DNA from: a bacterium | Lineage (GTDB): Bacteria; Zhuqueibacterota; Zhuqueibacteria; Residuimicrobiales; Oceaniaggregativiventaceae | DNA: 64,000 bases | NCBI GenBank assembly: GCA_029565675.1 | Contig: JAKQNP010000008.1 | Span: 186,001 to 250,000, forward strand | Direction of reading: 5' to 3' | In this document: positions 10,263-18,371 of the stretch, one piece after another | Layout of the letters: each line of letters starts with the position of its first letter | Numbering within the stretch: the stretch's first letter is position 1 | Notes under the pieces: generated by a model | Database searches by the model: none | Seen by the model: only the letters and a program-made list of their open reading frames with translations | What the model was told of the DNA's origin: nothing | Made by a program: the position numbers and the translations under genes

Positions 10263-11237
10263 ATGCAAAAACTCAAAATCGGATTGGTTGGTGTAGGCAA
10301 GCTGGGTCAATATCACTGCAACGCGTTGTCGCAACTGGCTGAGGCTGAGCTAGCCGGAATTCACGATACGGATGCGCAGATCAGCGCCCAGATCGCGGCG
10401 ACCTATCGCTGTCAAAATTTTTCGTCTCTGGATGCTCTGATCAAATCCGTCGATGCAGTCGGGGTTATCGTGCCGACGACGGGCCATCTGGCAGTGGCGA
10501 GCCGTGCTCTGCAAGCCGGCAAGCCGGTTTTTGTTGAAAAGCCGATCGCCGCAAATGTCGCGCAAGCCCGCGAATTGGTCGAGTTGGCGGCAAAGAAGAA
10601 ATTGCCCCTGCAAGTAGGCCACATCGAGCGTTTCAATCCGGCGATTCGCGCGCTGGCGGGAATCGACTTGCAGCCGCAGTTCATCGAATCGCATCGATTG
10701 GCACCGTTCGATCCGCGCGGCACGGATGTGGCGGTTGTTCTCGATCTTATGATTCACGATATCGACATCATCCTCAGCATGGTCAACGCCAAACTGGAAA
10801 AGCTCGATGCCAGTGGCGTAGCGGTTGTCAGCGACCAGGTGGATATCGCCAATGTCCGGTTGCAGTTTGACAACCGCTGTGTGGCCAACATCACCGCCAG
10901 CCGTATTTCGCAGAAAAAAATGCGCAAAATGCGATTGTTCCAAAAGGACAGCTATATCTCTATCGATTTTCTGCAGAGATTCTCCGAGATCTATCGCCTG
11001 CAGGAACAGAGCGATTCCACATCGAGTTCAATGATTTTTGGACAGATCGAAAAGGCGAGCAGGCCCAAGCAAATCGTCTATGAAAAACCGCCCGTGCCGG
11101 AAACCGACGCCATGCGGAGCGAATGGCAAAGTTTTATCGCGGCTGTGAACAACCGCACCCGCCCGGTCGTCAGCGGCGAAGATGGATTGCGAGCGCTTGA
11201 AGTTGCTGCCGAGATTATTCGCAATGTCGAAAGATAG
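10263..11237 (+). CDS. Gfo/Idh/MocA oxidoreductase, candidate UDP-GlcNAc 3-dehydrogenase (GnnA-like)
   Basis: A 324-residue NAD-dependent oxidoreductase. The N-terminal Rossmann fold has GLVGVGKLGQYH and the sugar-binding half has the conserved VFVEKPIA and VGHIERFNPA. The stretch RLAPFDPRGTDVAVVLDLMIHDID is the catalytic region with Asp and His. The gene lies directly before lpxB in a lipid A cluster, where relatives of GnnA oxidise the 3-OH of UDP-GlcNAc so that GnnB can add an amino group. No GnnB-type aminotransferase is present here, so the exact substrate is inference from context. Confidence 0.85.
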   Translation: MQKLKIGLVGVGKLGQYHCNALSQLAEAELAGIHDTDAQISAQIAATYRCQNFSSLDALIKSVDAVGVIVPTTGHLAVASRALQAGKPVFVEKPIAANVAQARELVELAAKKKLPLQVGHIERFNPAIRALAGIDLQPQFIESHRLAPFDPRGTDVAVVLDLMIHDIDIILSMVNAKLEKLDASGVAVVSDQVDIANVRLQFDNRCVANITASRISQKKMRKMRLFQKDSYISIDFLQRFSEIYRLQEQSDSTSSSMIFGQIEKASRPKQIVYEKPPVPETDAMRSEWQSFIAAVNNRTRPVVSGEDGLRALEVAAEIIRNVER

Positions 11238-11300
11238 GGGGGCATTGCTCGTCGCATAGGGGGCTGAAAGGGTGTTTGGCCAAATTAGCGGGATATTGCT

Positions 11301-12431
11301 GTGCCTAAACGTCTGATGGTGATCGCCGGCGAAGCTTCCGGCGATTTGCATGGAGCGGCGGTGGTCGCCGAATTGCATCAAATCGATCCACAAATCGAAC
11401 TTTTTGGGGTGGGCGGCGATCGCATGCGGCAGGCCGGCGTGGATCTCCTGTTTCATGTCGACGAACTCGCCTATATCGGTTTTGTCGAAGTGGTGCGCCA
11501 TTATGGTTTTTTCCGCCGGGTTTTTTCGCGGTTGCGCGAGCAACTGCAAGCGCGCCAGCCTGATGGCGTGATTCTCATCGATTATCCCGGGTTCAATTTG
11601 CGTTTCGCCAAAGCTGCAAAAAATTTGGGATTCCGCGTTTTTTACTACATCGCTCCCCAGGTATGGGCCTGGGGGCAGGGCCGTGCCCACAAGATGGCCG
11701 ACTCCATCGATCGACTCGCGGTATTGTTTGATTTTGAGGTTGATTTCTTCTCCCGATATGGCCTGGATACGGTATTTGTCGGTCACCCGCTGGTCGACCA
11801 ATTGCGCATTCCGCCCCGGGAAGATTTCTATAGACGTTTTGGCCTTTGCCCTGACCAGCCTTTGCTCGCCCTGCTGCCAGGAAGCCGAAATCAAGAAATT
11901 TCCCATCTTTTGCCGCCTCTTTTAGAGACTGCTGCGCGACTTCAGGCTCGACATCCTGAATTGCAGGTGGCGGTCGCGCTTGCCGATACGGTGACCGAAG
12001 AACGCCTGCGTTTGATCAGCGGTAAACCGATCCAGGCAACCTTGATAAAAAGTGCGACTTATGAGCTGCTGCAACACGCCACCGCGGCGATTGTCGCCTC
12101 CGGAACAGCAACGCTGGAAACAGCGTGTTTTCTGGTGCCCTTTATCCTGGTCTATCGGGTATCGCCCATGACCTTCTGGCTCGGCAAGCGCTTGGTAAAA
12201 ATACCACACATCGGGCTGGTCAATGTGGTGGCGCAGGAAAAAATTGTCGACGAGTTCTTGCAAAACGATGTTCATCCAGATCGCCTGACTGAACCGACGG
12301 AATCGCTGCTTTTTGACGAAAAACGACGGGCGGCGATGAAAGCCGAACTCAACAAAGTAAAAAATCGACTTGGCCAACCAGGCGCTTCCAGGAGAACCGC
12401 AGATCACATTTGGCGAATTTTTTATTCTTAA
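11301..12431 (+). CDS. lpxB: lipid-A-disaccharide synthase
   Basis: A 376-residue GT19 enzyme that joins UDP-diacylglucosamine and lipid X at the inner face of the inner membrane. It begins MVIAGEASGDLHGA, the signature of LpxB, and continues with GVGGDRM, FVEVVRHYGFF, IDYPGFNLR and YIAPQVWAWGQGR. The C-terminal GT-B half has LLPGSRNQEI and the nucleotide-binding ASGTATLE. The GTG at 11301 begins MPKRLMVI. The 63-base gap to the Gfo/Idh gene and 39-base gap to the next gene suit one operon. Confidence 0.96.
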   Translation: MPKRLMVIAGEASGDLHGAAVVAELHQIDPQIELFGVGGDRMRQAGVDLLFHVDELAYIGFVEVVRHYGFFRRVFSRLREQLQARQPDGVILIDYPGFNLRFAKAAKNLGFRVFYYIAPQVWAWGQGRAHKMADSIDRLAVLFDFEVDFFSRYGLDTVFVGHPLVDQLRIPPREDFYRRFGLCPDQPLLALLPGSRNQEISHLLPPLLETAARLQARHPELQVAVALADTVTEERLRLISGKPIQATLIKSATYELLQHATAAIVASGTATLETACFLVPFILVYRVSPMTFWLGKRLVKIPHIGLVNVVAQEKIVDEFLQNDVHPDRLTEPTESLLFDEKRRAAMKAELNKVKNRLGQPGASRRTADHIWRIFYS

Positions 12432-12470
12432 GATGGTGTTCTGTGACCCGCCGCACATGGTCGAAACCAA

Positions 12471-13142
12471 ATGCAGCCTATACTAATGCAGAAAGATAAA
12501 CAAAAAAAGAACCTGAACACGATCGCCACCAAATTGGTTTGGCTATTAATCCTGTTCCTTGGCAAAAGTGCTAGAATTCAACTCGTGAGGCGCGGGACTT
12601 GGAATCGGCTGGCCGATAGCAAAAATGGCTTTTTGGCGGTCCTTTGGCACGGCAAGATGATGTTGCCGATTTTTGTGCATCGCAATCTTGGAATTACCGC
12701 CATGGTGAGCGAACATCAGGACGGTGAGATGATCGCTTTGTCTGTTCATCGCCTTGGATACCAGACGGTTCGTGGATCGAGTACTCGCGGAGGTACGCGA
12801 GCTTTCCGACACATGTTGAAGCACTTGAAAAAAGGGGGGATCTGCACCGTCATGCCGGACGGACCGCGCGGTCCCAGACACCAGCTCAAGATGGGCACGA
12901 TTTTATTGGCACAACTTTCCGGCTGCCCGATTCTGCCTCTGACCTTTGCGGCGAAATGGCGGATTTCTCTCAGGAGTTGGGATGCGTTTAATCTTTGGTG
13001 GCCTCTATCACGCTGTGCTCTGCTCTATGGCAAACCGATTTGGATTCCACGACAGGCAAGCGGTGATGAACTGGAGGAGTGGCGGATAAAGGTAGAACAG
13101 GCGCTCAATCGCTTAGAGGAGCAGGCTGACGCATTTTTTTGA
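12471..13142 (+). CDS. DUF374 lysophospholipid acyltransferase-like protein
   Basis: A 223-residue protein with the DUF374 blocks: WHGKMMLP, SEHQDGEMIA, RGSSTRGGTRA and MPDGPRGPRH. A short hydrophobic helix near residues 20-36 should anchor it to the inner membrane. The family is related to LPLAT acyltransferases and usually sits with waaA and lpxK in lipid A clusters, as here, although waaA is missing. An alternative ATG at 12486 is possible. Its last codons overlap the probable start of lpxK. Precise substrate unknown. Confidence 0.85.
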   Translation: MQPILMQKDKQKKNLNTIATKLVWLLILFLGKSARIQLVRRGTWNRLADSKNGFLAVLWHGKMMLPIFVHRNLGITAMVSEHQDGEMIALSVHRLGYQTVRGSSTRGGTRAFRHMLKHLKKGGICTVMPDGPRGPRHQLKMGTILLAQLSGCPILPLTFAAKWRISLRSWDAFNLWWPLSRCALLYGKPIWIPRQASGDELEEWRIKVEQALNRLEEQADAFF

Positions 13143-14142
13143 TCACATTTGGCCCGCTATTCTGCTGTGGCCGCTCTCGCAACTTTATTCACTGGCGATT
13201 GACTTTCGCAATGCGCTTTATGATAAGGGAGTCCTGGCGGTCCACAGGCTCAATTGTCGAGTCATCAGCGTGGGTAACCTCACCGTTGGCGGAACCGGTA
13301 AAACGCCAACGGTGAGATTTTTGGCGGCATGGCTGCAATCGCGAGGCAAAAGCGTGGCCATTCTCAGCCGCGGTTACCGGAGAGAGAGCCGTGATCTGGT
13401 CATCGTTTCCGACGGCAGAGAAATATTGGCTGATTGTCGTCAGGGCGGCGACGAACCGGTCATGCTGGCAAAATCCCTGCCGGCGGTGCCGGTGGTGGTC
13501 GATCGGGATCGCGTTCGCGGTGGCCGTTTTATCGAACACAGGTTCAAGCCGGACATCCTGCTTTTGGATGATGGCTATCAGCACCGGCGATTGCACCGTG
13601 ACCTGGACATTGTCACTTTTCGCGCGGACAAATTGTGGGGAAACGGTTTTTGTTTGCCAGCCGGACCGTTGCGCGAGCGCCGGCATCATCTCAAACGCGC
13701 CGATTTGATTTGGCTGAACGGCGATACTGTCGATTCTGACCAACAACAACGGCTGCCGGAGGGTGTTCCACGGCTTTTAAGCCGTTTACAACCGACCGCA
13801 CTCGTCGGCCACTCTGGAGAGCAATCGCTTGTTGTTCTGCAAGAGCAAAGAGTGGCAGCCTTTTGCGGTATCGCTCAGCCCGATCGTTTTCGCCAACAAT
13901 TGTTGCACCTGGGAGCAACAATTGTCATTTTTCGCACCTTTGCCGACCACCATCGCTATGCACCTGCCGAGCTGCATGCCTTGCAAGAAGAAGCCCAACG
14001 AACAGAATGCCGATGGTTGATCACAACCGAAAAAGATTGGCATAAATTGCCGCCGACCGTGGTGGCCGAAAATTGGGTTTTTTTGCGCCTGACGCTCCAA
14101 CCTGTCGATGCGGAAATTCTATCAGGCCTGTTGCAGTGTTAA
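13126..14142 (+). CDS. lpxK: tetraacyldisaccharide 4'-kinase, apparent non-canonical start
   Basis: LpxK adds the 4'-phosphate to lipid A precursor at the inner membrane. The P-loop VGGTGKTP follows the conserved ISVGNLT, and [26 protein letters not shown] and AGPLRERR are all present. The first ordinary start codon in frame is GTG 13270, inside the conserved N-terminus. Upstream, the same frame continues with [23 protein letters not shown], the LpxK membrane-anchor helix, up to a TAG at 13114. No ATG, GTG or TTG occurs in it. CTG at 13126 has AGAGGAG four bases upstream and gives 338 residues, a normal LpxK length; ATT at 13147 is an alternative. The start is inferred, the family is certain. 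Confidence 0.85.
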   Translation: MTHFFDHIWPAILLWPLSQLYSLAIDFRNALYDKGVLAVHRLNCRVISVGNLTVGGTGKTPTVRFLAAWLQSRGKSVAILSRGYRRESRDLVIVSDGREILADCRQGGDEPVMLAKSLPAVPVVVDRDRVRGGRFIEHRFKPDILLLDDGYQHRRLHRDLDIVTFRADKLWGNGFCLPAGPLRERRHHLKRADLIWLNGDTVDSDQQQRLPEGVPRLLSRLQPTALVGHSGEQSLVVLQEQRVAAFCGIAQPDRFRQQLLHLGATIVIFRTFADHHRYAPAELHALQEEAQRTECRWLITTEKDWHKLPPTVVAENWVFLRLTLQPVDAEILSGLLQC

Positions 14143-14189
14143 GAAATTGAACACGTTGTTCAAGTGTCTCACAACAATACAAAATTTTC

Positions 14190-14218
14190 TTGCGATTGTG
14201 GCAAATATTTTTTAGAAT
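14190..14218 (+). promoter_or_regulatory. sigma-70-type promoter for the NtrC-like gene
   Basis: TTGCGA at 14190-14195 and TAGAAT at 14213-14218 are separated by 17 bases. The hexamers are each one or two bases from consensus. The site lies about 80 bases before the regulator start, in an AT-rich 150-base gap after lpxK. Expression from it is inferred only. Confidence 0.5.
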
Positions 14219-14296
14219 GTAGATACTGCAGCTTGAAGACAAGGCAAAATTCGGTTAGCTGTTTATCGTTAGCCATTCTCTTTTTTAGATGAGAAA

Positions 14297-15694
14297 ATGG
14301 AGTCCGATGTGGAAATCAGACAGCCCAAAGCAGTTATTCTGGTCGTTGATGACGACAAGAATATCAGCAAGATGATCGAAGCCACATTGAAAAAAGAAAA
14401 GCGCTTCGAAATCGCCACAGCTTTATGCGGCGAGGCGTGTTTAAAAATTATACGAGAAACCATCCCCGATTTGATACTGATGGATATTCAGATGCCAGGT
14501 ATCGACGGGATTGAAACCCTCAAACGGATCAAAGCAGAAAATTCTCTTATACCGGTCATTATGATGACTGCACATGGAACCATCGAGCGTGCAGTCGAAT
14601 CGATGAAACTGGGGGCCTACGATTTTCTTACCAAACCGTTTGCCAGGGATCGGCTGCTGGTGACGATCAGCAATGCGCTGTTGAACAGTTCTTTGCGACG
14701 TCAAGTCGACGAATTGCGCTCTGAGCTGCGCACCAAATATGCCTATGAAAATATTATCGGTGAAAGCGGGCTTATGCAGGATGTTTTTCGCTCGCTGGAA
14801 AAGGTGGTCAACAGCAATGTCACGGTATTGGTCCAGGGTGAGAGCGGTACCGGAAAAGAATTGATCGCCCGTGCCGTCCATTATCATTCGCAAGTGCGCA
14901 GCAGTAAGCCTTTTGTTGCGGTCAATTGCTCGGCTTTGCCGGAATCGCTGCTGGAGAGCGAATTGTTCGGCCATGAGAAAGGCGCTTTTACTGGTGCCAC
15001 CTCACGGCGCATTGGCAAATTCGAACAGGCTGACGGTGGCACGATTTTCCTCGATGAGATCGGTCTGATGAGCCAGGCCACGCAATCTAAGTTGCTGCGC
15101 GTTTTGCAGGAACGCGAGTTTGAACGCGTCGGCAGCAACGAACTGGTTAAAGTCGATGTCCGGGTGATCTCAGCGACGAACCGCGATCTGGAAGAGTTGA
15201 TGAAAACCAACGAATTCCGCGAAGATCTCTATTACCGAATCTCGGTCTTCCCGATCAAACTACCCGCTCTTCGAGACCGCAAAGAGGATATTCCGCACCT
15301 GGCTATTCATTTCATAAAAAAATACAGCGATGCGGAGAAGAAAAATATTCAGGGAATCAATGCCGATGCCCTCGAATTGGTCATGGCTTACCATTGGCCG
15401 GGCAATGTGCGGGAATTGGAAAACGCGATGGAGCGGGCTGTGGTTCTGGCAAATGGCCCTGAAATTGTGGCCGGTGACTTGCCGGCCGCGGTTCGTGCAT
15501 TGGGCGAGAAACGGATCTACGAGTCCGACAGCACTCTATCAGGATGGATAGAAAAGCTGGAAGAAGAGGCGCTGCGCCAGGCCCTTCTCGAATGTGAGGG
15601 CAATATATCCAAAACCGCAAAAAAACTCGGGATAGGCCGCGCCACCATTTATCGCAAAGCCAAAAAGTATGGATTGCCGATGGTCAAGAGCTGA
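14297..15694 (+). CDS. sigma-54-dependent response regulator, NtrC family
   Basis: A 465-residue activator with three domains. The receiver (about residues 12-125) keeps the acidic pair Asp18/Asp19, phospho-acceptor Asp63 in ILMDIQMPG, and Lys in LTKPF. The AAA+ domain (about 150-380) has Walker A GESGTGKE, the sigma-54 contact loop GAFTGA and Walker B GGTIFLDEIG. The C-terminal Fis-type helix-turn-helix reads ISKTAKKLGIGRATIYRKAKKYG. It should activate sigma-54 promoters when phosphorylated, but no cognate kinase is adjacent. It has its own promoter and a strong terminator, so it is probably a single-gene unit. Confidence 0.96.
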   Translation: MESDVEIRQPKAVILVVDDDKNISKMIEATLKKEKRFEIATALCGEACLKIIRETIPDLILMDIQMPGIDGIETLKRIKAENSLIPVIMMTAHGTIERAVESMKLGAYDFLTKPFARDRLLVTISNALLNSSLRRQVDELRSELRTKYAYENIIGESGLMQDVFRSLEKVVNSNVTVLVQGESGTGKELIARAVHYHSQVRSSKPFVAVNCSALPESLLESELFGHEKGAFTGATSRRIGKFEQADGGTIFLDEIGLMSQATQSKLLRVLQEREFERVGSNELVKVDVRVISATNRDLEELMKTNEFREDLYYRISVFPIKLPALRDRKEDIPHLAIHFIKKYSDAEKKNIQGINADALELVMAYHWPGNVRELENAMERAVVLANGPEIVAGDLPAAVRALGEKRIYESDSTLSGWIEKLEEEALRQALLECEGNISKTAKKLGIGRATIYRKAKKYGLPMVKS

Positions 15695-15723
15695 CACCTT
15701 TTCTCCTATCACAACACCCACTA

Positions 15724-15759
15724 GACCCCGATCCGCAAGTACAGGACCGGGGTTTTTTT
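15724..15759 (+). terminator. rho-independent terminator after the NtrC-like gene
   Basis: ACCCCGATCC and GGACCGGGGT form a ten-base stem with one mismatch and a nine-base loop, followed by seven Ts. It lies 30 bases after the regulator stop. Confidence 0.85.
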
Positions 15760-15760
15760 A

Positions 15761-15795
15761 TGTTTCACAGTGAAACACTGTTTCATGTTGAAACA
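15761..15795. repeat. two tandem 17-bp palindromes made of parS-like half-sites
   Basis: TGTTTCACAGTGAAACA (15761-15777) and TGTTTCATGTTGAAACA (15779-15795) lie one base apart. The first is two perfect copies of the chromosomal parS half-site TGTTTCAC/GTGAAACA with one extra base between them. The second keeps the outer seven bases of each half with a three-base centre. A third small dyad, CAGTGAAACACTG, bridges them. They follow a terminator and precede a 300-base non-coding stretch, so they may be a protein-binding site rather than an RNA hairpin. Confidence 0.55.
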
Positions 15796-16102
15796 AATCG
15801 CTCGGGATTTTCTTGGCAAGCCAATTCGTTTTGTGCTGAAAAAATAATTTGTTAGAAGCCCTATTCGTCTTTGCTGGAATGGTATGCCTTTTGCCTTGAC
15901 AAAGGTCGATCGAGAACTCAATCGTGAAAGTTGGCAATGATTTACCGCGGCAGCTGTGGTTTATAAACTGCCAACGTCTAGGCAAGAGATAGACCCGCAT
16001 AAAGGCCATTCGGGAGAGGATGTCTTGCGCAGTGCAGCAGGGATGGAAAAGGAGAATGCGGGTGGCGAGAATTGACCTTTATGTTGAGAGTCATGCAACC
16101 TT
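15796..16102. other. intergenic region upstream of the sigma-like gene
   Basis: About 300 bases without a supported gene. A TTGACA-like sequence at 15896 has no convincing -10 partner at normal spacing. Short frames on the minus strand show no family resemblance. Confidence 0.45.
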
Positions 16103-17188
16103 ATGAACAATCTTAATCTGCGGCAGCTGGTTGTCAGCATTTGTGCGGGCAATTTTTCTCATACCGAATTGATCCAGTTTATTCACCTCGTACAAAAGAT
16201 TTCCCTGAGTTATCTCAAATTCCAAGAGATCCTCGGCAAGCGCATCGCCGGCGAGCGGATGGAAGCGGATGTAGAGCTTGAAGACCTCGCTTTAGACTGT
16301 ATTGCCGAGCTTTTCAGCCGGGATGCAAGCGATCAGTTTACCCAACTCAAGCGCTATTTCGAGCCCAAGCTAGAGGAAGAGCCGGGTATCAGCGATGGTG
16401 ATATGTTGATTCTCATACGGCGTTTGGTGATTCGCAAGACCAAGCAAGAGTTGTCGCGCATTTTTCGCGAGCGAGATCCGGAAGGCGCCAAGATTGTCCG
16501 CAACATCAAGGTGACAGTTCGCAATTCGGATAAATTGCACCTGTTCAAAGAGATGGGTCGTGATTTTATTTTTCATTCCAATGGGTTGATTGTCGACGAG
16601 ACCAATCCGCATGCCAACCCGATACTCGGTTCCTACTTGCGCTGTGATTGTCCCCCGATTCCCGATGATCTCTTGCTTTCGGCATTTATCGACGTCTACG
16701 ATCCAGCCAAGTCGGTATCAATTTTGATGAAACAGCTGTTTGAAAAGATCCACGGTTACGAGGAATATCAGAATTATATCTCTTTGGATTCGATTGTCAA
16801 GTTGGTCCGTCACGTAAAATTTGACCTTTTTAAAGAGAGGTTGGTCGCCGGCGACTTCACCCCTACCCCACAAGATCATCTGGAAAGCAAGGAAATCGAG
16901 GGGTATGTCGATGTCGTGATGGGCTCCCTGGAGGAGAAAATCCAAAGCCAATATCTCAAAACGGGTAAATTGTCCGCAGAAAAAAGTGCGATCTATCGCC
17001 AAGCTCTGCGCGATGTCCTTTTCGATTTGATCCAAAAAAAGGACAGCTCTTCCTACTTCCGCAATTTAAAGTACTATATCCCCGAACTGACCCAGCAAGA
17101 ATACCGCCAACAAGAACGCTCGGTTTTTGAGTATCTCGCCAAAGTTGCCAAACGCGAATTCCGCAAACATCTCAAAGAATTATTGTAA
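16103..17188 (+). CDS. unrecognised helical protein with sigma-factor-like segments
   Basis: A 361-residue protein that I do not recognise as a named family. It is rich in charged helices and has no membrane segment or signal peptide. Around residues 50-75 (VELEDLALDCIAELFSRD) and 105-130 (RRLVIRKTKQELSRIFRERD) it resembles region 2 of ECF sigma factors, where an acidic helix is followed by an Arg/Lys-rich helix. Similar spacing recurs in the last 100 residues (KREFRKHLKELL at the end). The next gene encodes a zinc-finger protein of anti-sigma type, which supports the idea of a sigma/anti-sigma pair. The resemblance is weak and based on pattern only. Confidence 0.5.
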   Translation: MNNLNLRQLVVSICAGNFSHTELIQFIHLVQKISLSYLKFQEILGKRIAGERMEADVELEDLALDCIAELFSRDASDQFTQLKRYFEPKLEEEPGISDGDMLILIRRLVIRKTKQELSRIFRERDPEGAKIVRNIKVTVRNSDKLHLFKEMGRDFIFHSNGLIVDETNPHANPILGSYLRCDCPPIPDDLLLSAFIDVYDPAKSVSILMKQLFEKIHGYEEYQNYISLDSIVKLVRHVKFDLFKERLVAGDFTPTPQDHLESKEIEGYVDVVMGSLEEKIQSQYLKTGKLSAEKSAIYRQALRDVLFDLIQKKDSSSYFRNLKYYIPELTQQEYRQQERSVFEYLAKVAKREFRKHLKELL

Positions 17189-17289
17189 TTATTTTTCCGT
17201 AAAATTTCCCCTTTGCGTGTATGTAATTGGTGAAAGTTGTAACAACACAATACACGTGTCTTGGATTTGAACAAATTGTTGTGTAGCTT

Positions 17290-17955
17290 ATGAGCAAAAC
17301 ATCCTTTACAGATCATAAATGCCCCGGCAGTGCGAAATTCGAGTTGTTGCTGCTGGATGTCGATTTGACGCCGACTGAGCGCAAACGGCTGCAATTGCAT
17401 CTGCAGCAATGCCCGGCGTGCCAGAAGCTGACCCGCGAAATCGACGATTTCTACAAGGTCTTGTTGCAGGAATTGCGCTTTCCGATCTCGAATAAGGTTC
17501 TGCAATTCGCCCAAAACGTTGCCCCCAGGCCCATGCAGTTCGCATTGGTGATCGGCGATCTCATCGAGAACGGCCATGAGCCTGGAGAGCGCGCCTACCG
17601 GATGCGGGTGGTCAAACAGAACGCCGACGACAAGATCGCCTCAAACGGCGGGATTGCCGCCGGTGGAATCAAACACGACCAAATCGTTCTGCGCGTGTTG
17701 ATCGATGCCGAAAAAAATAGCAGATTGCTGTCGCTTTGGTTTGTTGAGATGGATAATTCCAGAGAATGGATTTTGCGGATTCCAGGTACCGACGAAACCT
17801 TTCAGTTGAACAGCTGCGGCTGCAGCCGAAGTGCTTCTCTGCAAATAGAAAAGTGGGAGGGTGCCGTCGCCTATCTGTCAGGCAAGAAAAATCCCCCTGA
17901 ATCCAGAACCCGTTTTTCGCGCATCACCCATGCGCTTGAATGCCTTGCCGAGTAG
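17290..17955 (+). CDS. zinc-finger anti-sigma-like soluble protein
   Basis: A 221-residue protein whose first 45 residues carry the pattern Cys11 ... His37-x3-Cys41-x2-Cys44 (HLQQCPACQ), as in zinc-binding anti-sigma (ZAS, zf-HC2) domains. No transmembrane helix follows, unlike most ZAS anti-sigma factors, so it is probably cytoplasmic. Residues 75-200 look beta-rich and end in a CGCS stretch; their function is unknown. It starts 101 bases after the sigma-like gene on the same strand. The pairing suggests that it regulates that protein, which is inference. Confidence 0.6.
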   Translation: MSKTSFTDHKCPGSAKFELLLLDVDLTPTERKRLQLHLQQCPACQKLTREIDDFYKVLLQELRFPISNKVLQFAQNVAPRPMQFALVIGDLIENGHEPGERAYRMRVVKQNADDKIASNGGIAAGGIKHDQIVLRVLIDAEKNSRLLSLWFVEMDNSREWILRIPGTDETFQLNSCGCSRSASLQIEKWEGAVAYLSGKKNPPESRTRFSRITHALECLAE

Positions 17956-18371
17956 AGCTTCGCATTTGTACCTGCATTGATCAGCCATTTCTCCTGTTGA
18001 CCGCTGTTGGGTTAGCTGCAATCGCCAGGTCTCAAGTCCGGATTGAAAATACAAGTTTTTTCTCAGAAAGAGCTTGACTAGGGGAAAATTTTTAAATACG
18101 TTAAAGCAAACCGTTTTTCGTTCAAGGCAGCAAGTGTCGGATCATCGACAAGCTCGTCTGGATCGCGCAAAGCCTTGGTCTGAGAAAACGGTATCCACTG
18201 CGCAATGCAAACCAACCTATTGATGGTTCTGGCTTCAGTTGAAATTGGGATCGACCGGCGACAAGTCTATTTTCAAAGCGAATTGCCGAGTTGCCTCTAT
18301 TGAAGGTCATTTTGCAGCAGGGTAAATTCTTCATTGCTGACGCAGCAGTTCGGAACGATTGAAAGAGCAAC
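17956..18371. other. 416-base intergenic region with a long leader
   Basis: It holds the promoter candidate at 18074-18102 and then about 270 bases before the next start codon. A minus-strand open frame at 18122-18370 has no family resemblance and lacks a good ribosome site. I see no strong hairpin followed by Ts. Confidence 0.5.
18074..18102 (+). promoter_or_regulatory. promoter candidate for the PATAN regulator operon
   Basis: TTGACT at 18074-18079 and TACGTT at 18097-18102 are 17 bases apart, the spacer being AT-rich. The -35 is one base from consensus and the -10 keeps TA at the start and T at the end. It would give a leader of about 260 bases. Confidence 0.4.

Noticed and set aside
13131-13141. 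frameshift in the seven-T run as the reason for the missing lpxK start
   Set aside because: No ATG, GTG or TTG in any frame just upstream would give a normal start after correction, so a single indel there does not solve the problem.
15721-16009. two short minus-strand frames in the gap after the NtrC-like gene
   Set aside because: They run through the terminator and the palindromes and have no ribosome site or family match.
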